Shown: piece after piece, positions 25,960 through 35,054 of the stretch
Layout of the letters: every line of letters starts with the position of its first letter
Position numbering within the stretch: position 1 is the first letter of the stretch
Assembly: GCF_021390395.1 (NCBI RefSeq)
Contig: NZ_JAJUWT010000036.1
Span: 1-64,000 of the forward strand
DNA: 64,000 bases
Direction of reading: 5' to 3'
DNA from: Saccharothrix sp. S26
Lineage (GTDB): Bacteria > Actinomycetota > Actinomycetes > Mycobacteriales > Pseudonocardiaceae
Made by a program: the position numbers and the translations under genes
Notes under the pieces: generated by a model
Database searches by the model: none
Seen by the model: the letters and a program-made list of their open reading frames with translations, nothing else
Told to the model about the DNA's origin: nothing

Positions 25960-26466
25960 ATGAGACCCGTCAACGTCGCCGCCGCCGTCCTCGCGCTCCT
26001 CGCGCTCGCCGGGTGCACCACCGGCAGCAACGCCAACGCCCCGTTCGGCAGCCAGTCGTCCTCGGCCACCACCATCGGGTCGTCGCCTGCCCCGACAACG
26101 TTGTCATCCCCCAGCGAGTCGCAACCGACGCCTCCGCCCCCGATCAGCGCCGCACCGCTGGAAGGCGGGCAGACCGAGGTCCCGCCCACCCAGGTCGACA
26201 GCGGCGCGCTCGGCTTCCAGGAACAGGCGTGGACGTCGGCCGACGGCCGCACGATCCGCGTCATCGGCAGCGAGGGCGGCTGCGACCGCGTCCGCGCCGA
26301 GATCACCGCCCAGTCCGGCGACCAGGTGCTGATCACCCTGGTCACCACCAAGTACAAGGCCACCGTCTGCACCGCGGACATCCGCAACGTCCCGCTCAAC
26401 GTCACGCTCGACGCGCCCCTCGGCTCACGCCGCATCACCGTGGAGGCCCGCGAAGAAGCGCCTTGA
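25960..26466 (+). CDS. Small secreted lipoprotein, sister of the previous gene
   Basis: 168 residues, function unknown. Lipobox LAGC (Cys about 19), a Ser/Pro/Thr linker to about residue 68, then the domain shared with 25395-25874: EGGCDRVRAEI, LVTTKYKATVCTADIRNVPL, LDAPLGSRRI. The two genes are separated by a terminator, so they are probably expressed separately despite a common origin. The linker contains a run of prolines. Probably anchored to the outer face of the membrane. Confidence 0.78.
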   Translation: MRPVNVAAAVLALLALAGCTTGSNANAPFGSQSSSATTIGSSPAPTTLSSPSESQPTPPPPISAAPLEGGQTEVPPTQVDSGALGFQEQAWTSADGRTIRVIGSEGGCDRVRAEITAQSGDQVLITLVTTKYKATVCTADIRNVPLNVTLDAPLGSRRITVEAREEAP

Positions 26467-26494
26467 CCTTCACGCGGACGTCAAGCCCTACGTT
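26462..26494 (+). promoter_or_regulatory. MerR-type promoter of the SDR gene
   Basis: -35 TTGACC (26463-26468) and -10 TACGTT (26489-26494) are separated by 20 bp, longer than the usual 17. The spacer holds a dyad CTTGAC (26462-26467) / GTCAAG (26480-26485). An overlong spacer with a dyad is the hallmark of promoters activated by MerR-family proteins; a MerR gene lies downstream at 27238. Confidence 0.6.
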
Positions 26495-26501
26495 CGCCCC
26501 C

Positions 26502-27215
26502 ATGACGATCTTCACCGGGAAAGCAGTGGTCGTGACGGGTGCCGGCACGGGCATCGGTCGCGCCACGGCCCGCGCGTTCGCCGCGCAGGGCGCGTCCGTG
26601 CTCGCTGTCGGGCGCACCGCCGCGACGCTGGCCGAGACCGCCGCCGACCACCCCCGCACCCGCACCCTCACCGGCGACGTCACCGACGCGCACCGGGTGG
26701 TCGACGCCGCCGTGGCGGAGTTCGGCCGGATCGACGTGCTGGTCAACAACGCCGCCGTCCGGTCCGGCGACTCGATGGCCGTCACGAACCTGTTCGCCCC
26801 CGCCCGCCTGGTCGAAGCCGCCCTGCCGCACCTCAAGCAGTCCCGCGGCGTCGTGGTCAACGTCAGCACGGCCATCGGTCAGCGCGGCTGGCCGCTGCCC
26901 GGTGGTGAGCTGTACGCGGCCCTGAAGTCGGCGTTGGACTCCCTGACCCGCAGCTGGGCCGTGCAGTACGCGCCGCACGGCGTGCGGGTGGTGGCCGTCG
27001 CGCCCGGCCCGATCGCCACGCCCATGCACGAGCACCGGGACCGTGGTCCCGAGGAGGCCGCCGCCCTGCGTGACGCCTTGGTCGCCCACGTGCCGCTGGG
27101 GCGGGTGGGGCAGCCGGAGGAGGTCGCGTTCTGGGTGGTCCAGCTCGCCCGCCCGGAAGCCGCGTACACGACCGGCGTGGTGCTGCCCGTGGACGGCGGC
27201 GCGCTGGTCGGGTGA
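26502..27215 (+). CDS. Short-chain dehydrogenase/reductase
   Basis: 237 residues, NAD(P)-dependent oxidoreductase of unknown substrate. Classical SDR motifs: TGAGTGIG (about 12-19), NNAA (about 83-86), catalytic Ser in VNVSTAIGQ and the YAALK pair (Tyr about 139, Lys about 143), and PGPIATPMHEH. ATG at 26502 lies 7 bp after the -10 hexamer, so the mRNA may be almost leaderless. The MerR gene starts 22 bp after its stop. Genes of this kind under MerR control often answer redox or aldehyde stress. Confidence 0.87.
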   Translation: MTIFTGKAVVVTGAGTGIGRATARAFAAQGASVLAVGRTAATLAETAADHPRTRTLTGDVTDAHRVVDAAVAEFGRIDVLVNNAAVRSGDSMAVTNLFAPARLVEAALPHLKQSRGVVVNVSTAIGQRGWPLPGGELYAALKSALDSLTRSWAVQYAPHGVRVVAVAPGPIATPMHEHRDRGPEEAAALRDALVAHVPLGRVGQPEEVAFWVVQLARPEAAYTTGVVLPVDGGALVG

Positions 27216-27225
27216 GGCCGCGTAC

Positions 27226-27231
27226 TACGTT
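27226..27231 (+). promoter_or_regulatory. Possible -10 box of the MerR gene
   Basis: TACGTT, the same hexamer as in the SDR promoter, ends 6 nt before the GTG start at 27238, consistent with a separate leaderless transcript. No matching -35 was found. Confidence 0.35.
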
Positions 27232-27237
27232 CGAGGG

Positions 27238-27606
27238 GTGCGGATCGGCGAGTTGGCCAGGGCCACCGGTACTTCGACGCGGGCGTTGCGGTTCTACGAG
27301 GAGCAAGGGCTGCTCGACTCCGACCGCGCGCCCAACGGCTACCGCGTGTACGGCCCGGACGCGGTCGCCCGCGTGCACGCCATCCGCTACCTGCTCGACC
27401 ACGGCCTCACGCTGGAGGACGTCACCCACTTCCGGCACTGCCTGCACGGTGACGTGGCCAACGCGGAGCCGGCACCGGAGCTGGTCGCGGTCGCCGAACG
27501 CAGGCTCGCGGTGCTGGACGACCGGATCCGGGCGCTGACCGAGGTGCGCGACCACCTCGCGGCGGGCGTGCGGCGGGCGCGGCGGGCCGTCCGGGTGAAT
27601 ACCTGA
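27238..27606 (+). CDS. MerR-family transcriptional regulator
   Basis: 122 residues. N-terminal winged helix RIGELARATGTSTRALRFYE followed by the EQGLL wing and a dimerisation coiled coil (about 80-115). No metal-binding cysteine pattern; a single Cys in HFRHCLHGD (about 63). This fits a stress or ligand sensor rather than a mercury/copper one. GTG at 27238. Probable regulator of the upstream SDR gene, whose promoter has the MerR architecture, and possibly of itself. Confidence 0.85.
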   Translation: MRIGELARATGTSTRALRFYEEQGLLDSDRAPNGYRVYGPDAVARVHAIRYLLDHGLTLEDVTHFRHCLHGDVANAEPAPELVAVAERRLAVLDDRIRALTEVRDHLAAGVRRARRAVRVNT

Positions 27607-27663
27607 GAAACTTTCGCGTCACCCGTTCCGGCGGGCCGGTCGCAGCCGCCACACTCCGGTGAC

Positions 27664-28980
27664 GTGAGACGACACCTCGGCCTGCTGCTCGCCGCCGTGC
27701 TCGCGACGGCGACCACCACCGCCCTGACCGCCGCGCCCGCTTCCGCCGACGTCACGGGCCAGTTCTCCGTGCTGACCTACAACGTCGCCGGCCTGCCCGA
27801 ACCGCTGTCGGGGTCGAACCCGGCGGAGAACACCCCGCTCATCGGCGCGCGCATCCGCGACTACGCCGTGGTGAACGTCCAAGAGGACTTCAACTACCAC
27901 GCCGCCCTCTACGCCGCCGACAACCACCCGCACCGCACGCCGACCAGCGGGGGAGTGCCGTTCGGTGACGGCCTCAACACGCTGTCCGCCTACCCGTACA
28001 GCGACTTCACGCGGGTGAAGTGGAACCAGTGCAACGGCACGGACTGCCTGACCCCCAAGGGCTTCACGTTCGCCCGCCTGCGCCTGGCCGAGGGCGTGCA
28101 CGTGGACCTCTACAACGTCCACGCCAACGCCGGCAGCACGGACGCCGACCTGGCCGCGCGCCGCGCCAACATCACCCAGCTGTCCCAGTACGTCACCCGG
28201 AACTCGGCGGGCAACGCCGTGATCATCATGGGCGACACCAACACCCGGTACACCCGCACGGGTGACAACATCCGCGACCTGGTCCACCCCAACGGCCTCA
28301 CCGACGCCTGGGTCGAGCTGGTCCGGGGCGGCGTGGAACCGGCGGCGGGCGCGCCCGCGCTGGTGTGCGACCCGCAGAACGTCACCACGTCGTGCGAGGT
28401 GGTCGACAAGGTCTTCTACCGCGACAACGCCTTCATCGACCTCACCGCCACCACCTACCGCAACGACCACGCGGCGTTCCTCGACCCCGACGGGGAACCG
28501 CTGTCCGACCACTACCCGCACGCCGTGGGCTTCACCTGGCGGCTCGCCGACCACCTGCGCCTGACCGACCCGTTCGGCGGCACCGGTGGCACCCCGTTCA
28601 CCGACGTCGACGCCGTCCGCCCCGGCACGGCGGTCAGCTCGATCACCCTCAGCGGCGGCGCACGGCTCGACCGGGTCGGCGTCACGCTCGCCGACGGCAC
28701 CACCCGCACCCACGGCGGCACGGGCGGCACCCCGACGACGCTCACCCTCCAGCCGGGCGAACACCTCACGGCCGCCACGCTGACCCGTGGCCAACGCGAC
28801 GGCCGCACCCGGATCTTCTCCGCCCACCTCACGACCAACCTCGGCCGCACGATCTCCGCGGGCACGCCCACCGCCGACGCGATCACGTCCACCGCACCGG
28901 CGGGCTGGCACATCGCGGGCTTCACCGGGCGTTCCGGCTCGGAGGTCGACCAGCTCGGGCTGATCTACACCCGGAGCTGA
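27664..28980 (+). CDS. Secreted endonuclease/exonuclease/phosphatase with C-terminal jacalin-like lectin domain
   Basis: 438 residues. Signal peptide about 1-28 (cleavage after ASA). The catalytic domain (about 30-295) has the family motifs TYNVAGLPE, VNVQEDF, NVHANAG, MGDTNTRY and LSDHYPHAVGF, i.e. metal-binding Asn/Glu and catalytic His/Asp, as in DNase I, sphingomyelinase C and phosphatases. From about 300 a jacalin-like fold follows (GGTGGTPFTD, HGGTGG, GFTGRSGSEVDQLGLIY), likely a sugar-binding module. A secreted sphingomyelinase or nuclease targeted to glycans is plausible. The 3' end overlaps the convergent methyltransferase gene by 16 bp. Confidence 0.82.
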   Translation: MRRHLGLLLAAVLATATTTALTAAPASADVTGQFSVLTYNVAGLPEPLSGSNPAENTPLIGARIRDYAVVNVQEDFNYHAALYAADNHPHRTPTSGGVPFGDGLNTLSAYPYSDFTRVKWNQCNGTDCLTPKGFTFARLRLAEGVHVDLYNVHANAGSTDADLAARRANITQLSQYVTRNSAGNAVIIMGDTNTRYTRTGDNIRDLVHPNGLTDAWVELVRGGVEPAAGAPALVCDPQNVTTSCEVVDKVFYRDNAFIDLTATTYRNDHAAFLDPDGEPLSDHYPHAVGFTWRLADHLRLTDPFGGTGGTPFTDVDAVRPGTAVSSITLSGGARLDRVGVTLADGTTRTHGGTGGTPTTLTLQPGEHLTAATLTRGQRDGRTRIFSAHLTTNLGRTISAGTPTADAITSTAPAGWHIAGFTGRSGSEVDQLGLIYTRS

Positions 28981-29723
28981 CCCTTCCGCGCCTCGACCAG
29001 GAAGCGCTCCGAACTCGCCACGAACGACCCCTCCCGCCCGATGTGCTCGTGCATCGCCCGCAGCCGGTCGCGGTACGCCTCGACGGTGAAGCCGGGCACC
29101 GTCCACAGCACCTTGCGCAGGAAGTGCACCACCGCCCCGACGTCGAAGAACTCCACCCGCAACGACTCCGACCGCAGGTCCACGACGGTCAGGCCGGCCG
29201 CCGCCAACCCGGCGACGGCCCGGTCGGTGCCGCGCGCGTCGCTGACCGGCTGCGGGCCCATCATGAAGTCGGTCAGCTCCCGCAAGGTGCCCATGCCGAC
29301 CTGCTGCGACAGGTAGGTGCCGCCCGGCTTCAGCACCCGGCCCACCTCGTCCCAGCGCGTGGTGACCGGGTGCCTGCTGACCACCAGGTCGAACGAGGCG
29401 TCGGGGAACGGCAGCGGCCCGTCGTCCTCGGCGTGCACCACCCGCGCGCCCAGCGGGGCCAGGGTGCGGCGCGCGACCTCCAGGTTCGGCGGCCACGACT
29501 CGGTGGCGGCCAGCACGGGCGGCGGCTGCGGGATCGTCGCCAGCACCTCGCCGCCGCCGGTCTGCACGTCGAGCGCCGCCTCGGCCCTCGACATCCGGTC
29601 GGCGAGGAGCTTCGCGTAGCCCCACGACGGCCGCTGCTCGGTCGCCCGGCCGGAAAACCAGGAGAAGTCCCACCCCTCGACGGGCACGGCCGCGCCTTCG
29701 GCCACCAGGTCCTCGAACGTCAT
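28965..29723 (-). CDS. Class I SAM-dependent methyltransferase
   Basis: 252 residues. Rossmann-type methyltransferase: a motif I region ALDVQTGGGEVL (about 50-61), an acidic motif II VVHAEDDGPLPFPDASFDLV with the FDLVVSRH continuation, and EVGRVLKPGGTYL motif typical of UbiE-like enzymes. Motif I is less canonical than usual (GGGE in place of GxGxG). Substrate unknown. ATG at 29723. Convergent with, and overlapping, the nuclease/phosphatase gene. Confidence 0.82.
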   Translation of the reverse strand: MTFEDLVAEGAAVPVEGWDFSWFSGRATEQRPSWGYAKLLADRMSRAEAALDVQTGGGEVLATIPQPPPVLAATESWPPNLEVARRTLAPLGARVVHAEDDGPLPFPDASFDLVVSRHPVTTRWDEVGRVLKPGGTYLSQQVGMGTLRELTDFMMGPQPVSDARGTDRAVAGLAAAGLTVVDLRSESLRVEFFDVGAVVHFLRKVLWTVPGFTVEAYRDRLRAMHEHIGREGSFVASSERFLVEARKGQLRV

Positions 29724-29766
29724 GCCGCCCAACCTGCTACAGCGACGCCGACGACGACACCGGATT

Positions 29767-30246
29767 TCACTCGCCGGCCTTGCGCGCGCGTGCCGTGGCC
29801 TCACGGATCTCCCGCGTCGCCTCGCGGTAAGCGGGTGCGGCGCGGGCGAAGTAGTCGAACAGGACGTCCTGCTCCTGCGGGCTGTAATGGGCCAGAACCT
29901 CGGCGAGCCGGCGGCGCGCGGGGGCCACGACGTCCCCGATGCGGGACAACGCGTCGGCGACCGGCTCGATCAGGACCTTGCGCCGGTCGGCCGGGTCCGC
30001 GACGCGCCGGACGTACCCCGCCCGCTCCAGGCGGTCGACCAGCCGCGTCGTCGCACCGGTGGTCAGGCCGGTGCGGGCGGAGAGCTCGCCCGAGGTCAGC
30101 GGCCCCTCCAGGCTGATCAGGCTCAACGCGTACCACTCCGACGCGTGCAGCCCGGCCGCCTCCGCTCCCGCCATGCCGTGCAGCCCGACCGCGTCGAGGT
30201 ACCGCCGGAAGACCACGTGACGTTCCTGCGGCGACTCACTTGCCAT
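29767..30246 (-). CDS. MarR-family transcriptional regulator
   Basis: 159 residues with the MarR winged helix (LTSGELSARTGLTTGATTRL, then RLERAGYVRRVADPADRRK with the wing Asp-Arg-Arg) flanked by dimerisation helices. ATG at 30246. Divergent from a SnoaL-like gene; an almost ideal palindrome between them (30265-30288) lies 19 bp upstream of this start and is the probable operator for both. Confidence 0.88.
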   Translation of the reverse strand: MASESPQERHVVFRRYLDAVGLHGMAGAEAAGLHASEWYALSLISLEGPLTSGELSARTGLTTGATTRLVDRLERAGYVRRVADPADRRKVLIEPVADALSRIGDVVAPARRRLAEVLAHYSPQEQDVLFDYFARAAPAYREATREIREATARARKAGE

Positions 30247-30264
30247 CGCGACCGACCTCTCCCT

Positions 30265-30288
30265 AATATCTGCATGTGTGCAGATATT
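30265..30288. promoter_or_regulatory. Perfect palindromic operator between marR-type gene and SnoaL-like gene
   Basis: 10-bp perfect arms AATATCTGCA (30265-30274) and TGCAGATATT (30279-30288) around a 4-bp centre. AT-rich and isolated in GC-rich DNA, in the divergent intergenic region. Confidence 0.75.
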
Positions 30289-30332
30289 GCACCCACGCAA
30301 CGTCTTCGTCAGTATAGCTATCGGGAGGGATC

Positions 30333-30782
30333 ATGCAGTCACGGGACGACCGGGCCGCCGTCGTCGAGGTCATCGGGCAGTTGGTGGAAGCGTGGGCCGG
30401 GCACGACGCCGACGCCTACGGCGCGCTGTTCACCGAGGACGCCACCTACGTCACCTACGTCGGCACCTGCTACCGGGGCCGCCACGACATCGTGGAGAGC
30501 CACCGGACGCTGTGGGCCAAGTTCCTCAGGGGCACGCGGCTCGCCGACGAGGTGCTCGACGTCCGCTTCACCGGCCCCGGCACCGCCGTGGTCACCGGGC
30601 GGGGCGACACCTACAAGGGCCGCCGGCCCGCGAAGCTGAGCAAGGTCCAGACCTACCTCCTGGTTCGAGAAGCCGACGGCCGCTGGCGGATCGCCGCGTT
30701 CCACAACACCAAGCGCAAGCCGCTCATGGAGGCCATCTCCTTCAAGGTCGCGCCCGGTCTGGTGCCGACGGCGCACAGGTGA
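30333..30782 (+). CDS. SnoaL-like / DUF4440-type NTF2-fold protein
   Basis: 149 residues of the SgcJ/EcaC-like NTF2 fold: VVEVIGQLVEAWAGHDADAY, LFTEDATYVTYVG and WRIAAFHNTKRKP. Such proteins act as small enzymes (cyclases, hydrolases, isomerases) or ligand binders; no reaction can be assigned. ATG at 30333 with GGGAGGGA ribosome-binding site. Probably the target of the divergent MarR regulator. Ends 4 bp from the convergent small gene. Confidence 0.8.
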   Translation: MQSRDDRAAVVEVIGQLVEAWAGHDADAYGALFTEDATYVTYVGTCYRGRHDIVESHRTLWAKFLRGTRLADEVLDVRFTGPGTAVVTGRGDTYKGRRPAKLSKVQTYLLVREADGRWRIAAFHNTKRKPLMEAISFKVAPGLVPTAHR

Positions 30783-30786
30783 CGCG

Positions 30787-31044
30787 CTACTCGGCCGTCG
30801 CGAACGCCGCCGCGCCGTCCCACGCCAGCCACAGGTCGGCCTCGACCTGGTCCTCGTCCGCCACGATCACCCCGGTCTCGCCGACGTAGAGCCCCAGGTC
30901 GCACTGGTGCTCGTCCAGCTTGCGCACCGTCCACGCGTGCAGGTCCTCCGTCCCGTCCACGAGTTCGCGGGCGATCAGCCGGAACAGCGCGACCTTCGCG
31001 GGCGACGACTCGATCAGGCTCAGCTGGTGGAAACGCGACCCCAT
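30787..31044 (-). CDS. Small protein divergent from an HTH/DUF397 module
   Basis: 85 residues, not recognised. Begins MGSRFHQLSLIESSPAKVALFRL and is acidic, with alternating strands (CDLGLYVGETGVIVADEDQVE). No signal or membrane segment. ATG at 31044 has GAGGAG 8 nt upstream. It shares a 106-bp promoter region with the regulator at 31151, so the regulator may control it; similar small genes sit beside HTH/DUF397 modules elsewhere, by my recollection. Confidence 0.65.
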   Translation of the reverse strand: MGSRFHQLSLIESSPAKVALFRLIARELVDGTEDLHAWTVRKLDEHQCDLGLYVGETGVIVADEDQVEADLWLAWDGAAAFATAE

Positions 31045-31150
31045 TGCACTCACTCCTCGCACTTGGTTGTATACTCTCCGAATTCGGGACGACTATCTCG
31101 TACGTACAGACTGTGCACAAGTCCCGATCGGGTGATGATCGAGGAGAGCG

Positions 31151-31999
31151 ATGACCAGCCCACACCGCAGTGCCGCCCGCATCCAGATCGGCACCACCCT
31201 GCGCCGCATGCGCGAAGAGGCAGGCGTGCCCCGGGAACGGGTGGGCGAGGTGCTGCGCTGCACGATGACCAAGATCAGCAACATCGAGAACGCGATCAGC
31301 GGCGTCAAGCAGGCCGAGCTGGAGAAGCTGCTCGACCTCTACGGCGCGGACGACGCGACCCGCGAGGACCTGTTCGCGCTCAACTCCGAGGCGCACCGCC
31401 GCAGGCCGAAGAGCAAGATCGGCGGCCCGATCCCGCCGTGGCTGCGCCGCATCCTCGACGTGGAGGCCATCGCCACCGAAGCCCTCTACACGTCGTTCGA
31501 GCTGATCCCGGCGGTGCTCCAGACCGAGTACTACGCCCGGGCGCTGATGACGGGGGTCGGCCTCGGCGGCGAAGTCTTGGAGAAGCACCTGCAACTGCGA
31601 CTGGAACGGCGAGCGCTGCTGACCGACCGCGAACCGCCGCTGCGGCTGTGGGCGGTGATCGCGGAGCCCGCGTTCCGGGCCAACATCGGCGGTGCGGAGG
31701 TCATGCGCGACCAGCTCAAGCACGTGCTCGCCATGACCGAGCTGGAGAACGTCGTGGTGCAGGTGATGCCACAAGGAGCCGGGGCCCACGCGTTGAGCGG
31801 TACTACGCTGACCTTGTTCCGGCTGCCCGCAAAGATGCCATCGCTGGTCAGCGTCGACACGCCGTTCGGTGACCACTTCGAGGACGGGGTCAACCACGTG
31901 GAGAGGACGAGCCGCTGGTTCGACCACACCCGTGCGAAGGCGTTGGGAGTGGAGGAGAGCCGCGAACTCCTGACCCGCATCACGGAGGAGACCCGATGA
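31151..31999 (+). CDS. XRE-family HTH regulator with DUF5753 domain (second module)
   Basis: 282 residues. HTH at about 10-65 (LRRMREEAGVPRERVGEVL, TKISNIENAISG) and DUF5753 at about 95-275 (YTSFELIPAVLQTEYYARA, RLERRALL, VVVQVMPQGAGAH). Divergent from a homologue-like pair at 12777-13804 in sequence but equal in plan. ATG at 31151 after GAGGAGAG. Overlaps the DUF397 gene (ATGA at 31996-31999). Confidence 0.88.
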   Translation: MTSPHRSAARIQIGTTLRRMREEAGVPRERVGEVLRCTMTKISNIENAISGVKQAELEKLLDLYGADDATREDLFALNSEAHRRRPKSKIGGPIPPWLRRILDVEAIATEALYTSFELIPAVLQTEYYARALMTGVGLGGEVLEKHLQLRLERRALLTDREPPLRLWAVIAEPAFRANIGGAEVMRDQLKHVLAMTELENVVVQVMPQGAGAHALSGTTLTLFRLPAKMPSLVSVDTPFGDHFEDGVNHVERTSRWFDHTRAKALGVEESRELLTRITEETR

Positions 32000-32184
32000 C
32001 CCTGAAGCCAGGCGAGTGGACCAAGTTCAGCGGCGGCGGCTCGAACTGCGTCGAGGTCATGCGCACGGACGACGAGGTGCTCGTCCGCAACAGCAACCGG
32101 CCTGAAGAAGTCCCACAGCGCTTCACTCACAGCGAGTGGGACTTCTTCACGCGCGGCGCGAAGCTCGGCGTGTTCGACCTGTAG
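31996..32184 (+). CDS. DUF397 small protein (second module)
   Basis: 62 residues with the full family pattern: EWTKFSGGGSNCVEVM, VRNSNRPEE and HSEWDFFTRGAKLGVFDL. The complete F-T..EW..F..G.K.G.FD end contrasts with the diverged tail of the copy at 13628. Translationally coupled to the HTH regulator. Ends 3 bp from the convergent fumarase gene. Confidence 0.88.
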   Translation: MTLKPGEWTKFSGGGSNCVEVMRTDDEVLVRNSNRPEEVPQRFTHSEWDFFTRGAKLGVFDL

Positions 32185-32187
32185 GAG

Positions 32188-33861
<1,674 letters not shown>

Positions 33862-33937
33862 GTCGCGGGCTCCCTTGCGCGCTTCGGGTTCCGCCGAACT
33901 TATACCGATCACGCCGTCGCGTCCCAGCGGACGTGGT

Positions 33938-34870
33938 GTGATTCGCGTCGTGGTCGACAGCCTCACCAAGCGCCGGCTCCCTGCGGCCGAACTCGACGCC
34001 CTGATCCGCCGCGCCCTGGGGGTCCCGCTCGCCGCGCACGTCGAGCTGACCGACGGCATGTTCAACACCGCCTACCGGCTCACCGCGGCGGACGGCCGCG
34101 AGACCGTGCTGAAGGTCGCGCCGCCGCCGGACGTGCCGCTGCTCACCTACGAGCACGACATCATGCGCACCGAGGCGCTGGCGTTCGAGCTGATGGCGGC
34201 GCGCGGCCTGCCGGTGCCGGAAGTCCTGCTGCACGAGGACGGCTTGCTGCTGATGACGGCGCTCAAGGGTGAGCCGTGGTCGACCGCGCGTCCCCGGTTG
34301 ACCGACGCCGAGCACGGTGCGCTGCGTCGTGAGCTGGGCACGATCGTCCGCGACCTGCACCGGATCACCGGTGACGTGTTCGGCTACGTGCAGGGGCCCA
34401 ACGCGGGCACGTGGCGTGAGGCGTTCACCGCGATGGTGGAGGCGGTGGTGGCCGACGCGGACCGGTTCGGCGTGGAGCTGCCCGACGTGCGGCCGGCGTT
34501 TGCGGCCCGCGCGCACCTGCTGGACGACGTCGCCGAGCCGGTGCTCGTGCACTTCGACCTGTGGGAGGCGAACATCTTCCTGCTCGACGGCCACGTCGAG
34601 GGGATCATCGACCCCGAGCGGGCGTTGTTCGGCGACCCGCTGGCCGAGATCGCGACCGTGGCGCTGTTCACCGAACTGGACGACGACTACAAGGCCGGAT
34701 ACGGCGTCGAGGGGTTCACCGACGCCGAAGAGGTCCGGATCGCGCTCTACCGCGCGTACCTGTGCCTGGTGATGATCGTGGAGGGCGTGCCGCGCGGTTA
34801 CGCGGGCGAGGAGCGCGAGGCGCACGTGCGGTTCTTCCGCGAGAAGCTCGCGGAGTACCTGGGGCTCTAG
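33938..34870 (+). CDS. Aminoglycoside phosphotransferase-fold kinase
   Basis: 310 residues, protein-kinase-like small-molecule kinase of the APH/choline kinase family. Catalytic loop VLVHFDLWEANIFL (catalytic Asp and Asn, about 202-215) and metal-binding IDPERALFGDP (about 222-232); an N-terminal lobe with VLKVAPPPD. Substrate unknown (could be an antibiotic, choline, fructosamine or homoserine-like). GTG at 33938 was chosen; GTG at 33950 is also possible. No resistance or biosynthetic gene is adjacent. Confidence 0.78.
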   Translation: MIRVVVDSLTKRRLPAAELDALIRRALGVPLAAHVELTDGMFNTAYRLTAADGRETVLKVAPPPDVPLLTYEHDIMRTEALAFELMAARGLPVPEVLLHEDGLLLMTALKGEPWSTARPRLTDAEHGALRRELGTIVRDLHRITGDVFGYVQGPNAGTWREAFTAMVEAVVADADRFGVELPDVRPAFAARAHLLDDVAEPVLVHFDLWEANIFLLDGHVEGIIDPERALFGDPLAEIATVALFTELDDDYKAGYGVEGFTDAEEVRIALYRAYLCLVMIVEGVPRGYAGEEREAHVRFFREKLAEYLGL

Positions 34871-35054
34871 GCAGACGCGGAAGGCCGGGCCGGCCCCCGA
34901 CCGCCCCGACCTTCCTCAGCGTGCGACCACCTCCGCGTGATGGGGCGGAGGGGTCGCGTGGCTCGTGTAACGCACGACCGTGCCGTGACTGGCGTCACAA
35001 GTCAATCCCGCGCAGCGGTGACTTCCCGCTGGGTGGACGCTGTATCGCGTCAGC

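Noticed and set aside
27619..29673. 684-codon open frame antisense to the secreted nuclease/phosphatase gene
   Set aside because: Low-complexity Val/Gly/Arg composition and conflict with a gene having all catalytic motifs.
33938..34870. Antibiotic-resistance determinant
   Set aside because: The kinase fold alone does not show aminoglycoside specificity and no resistance or biosynthesis context is present.
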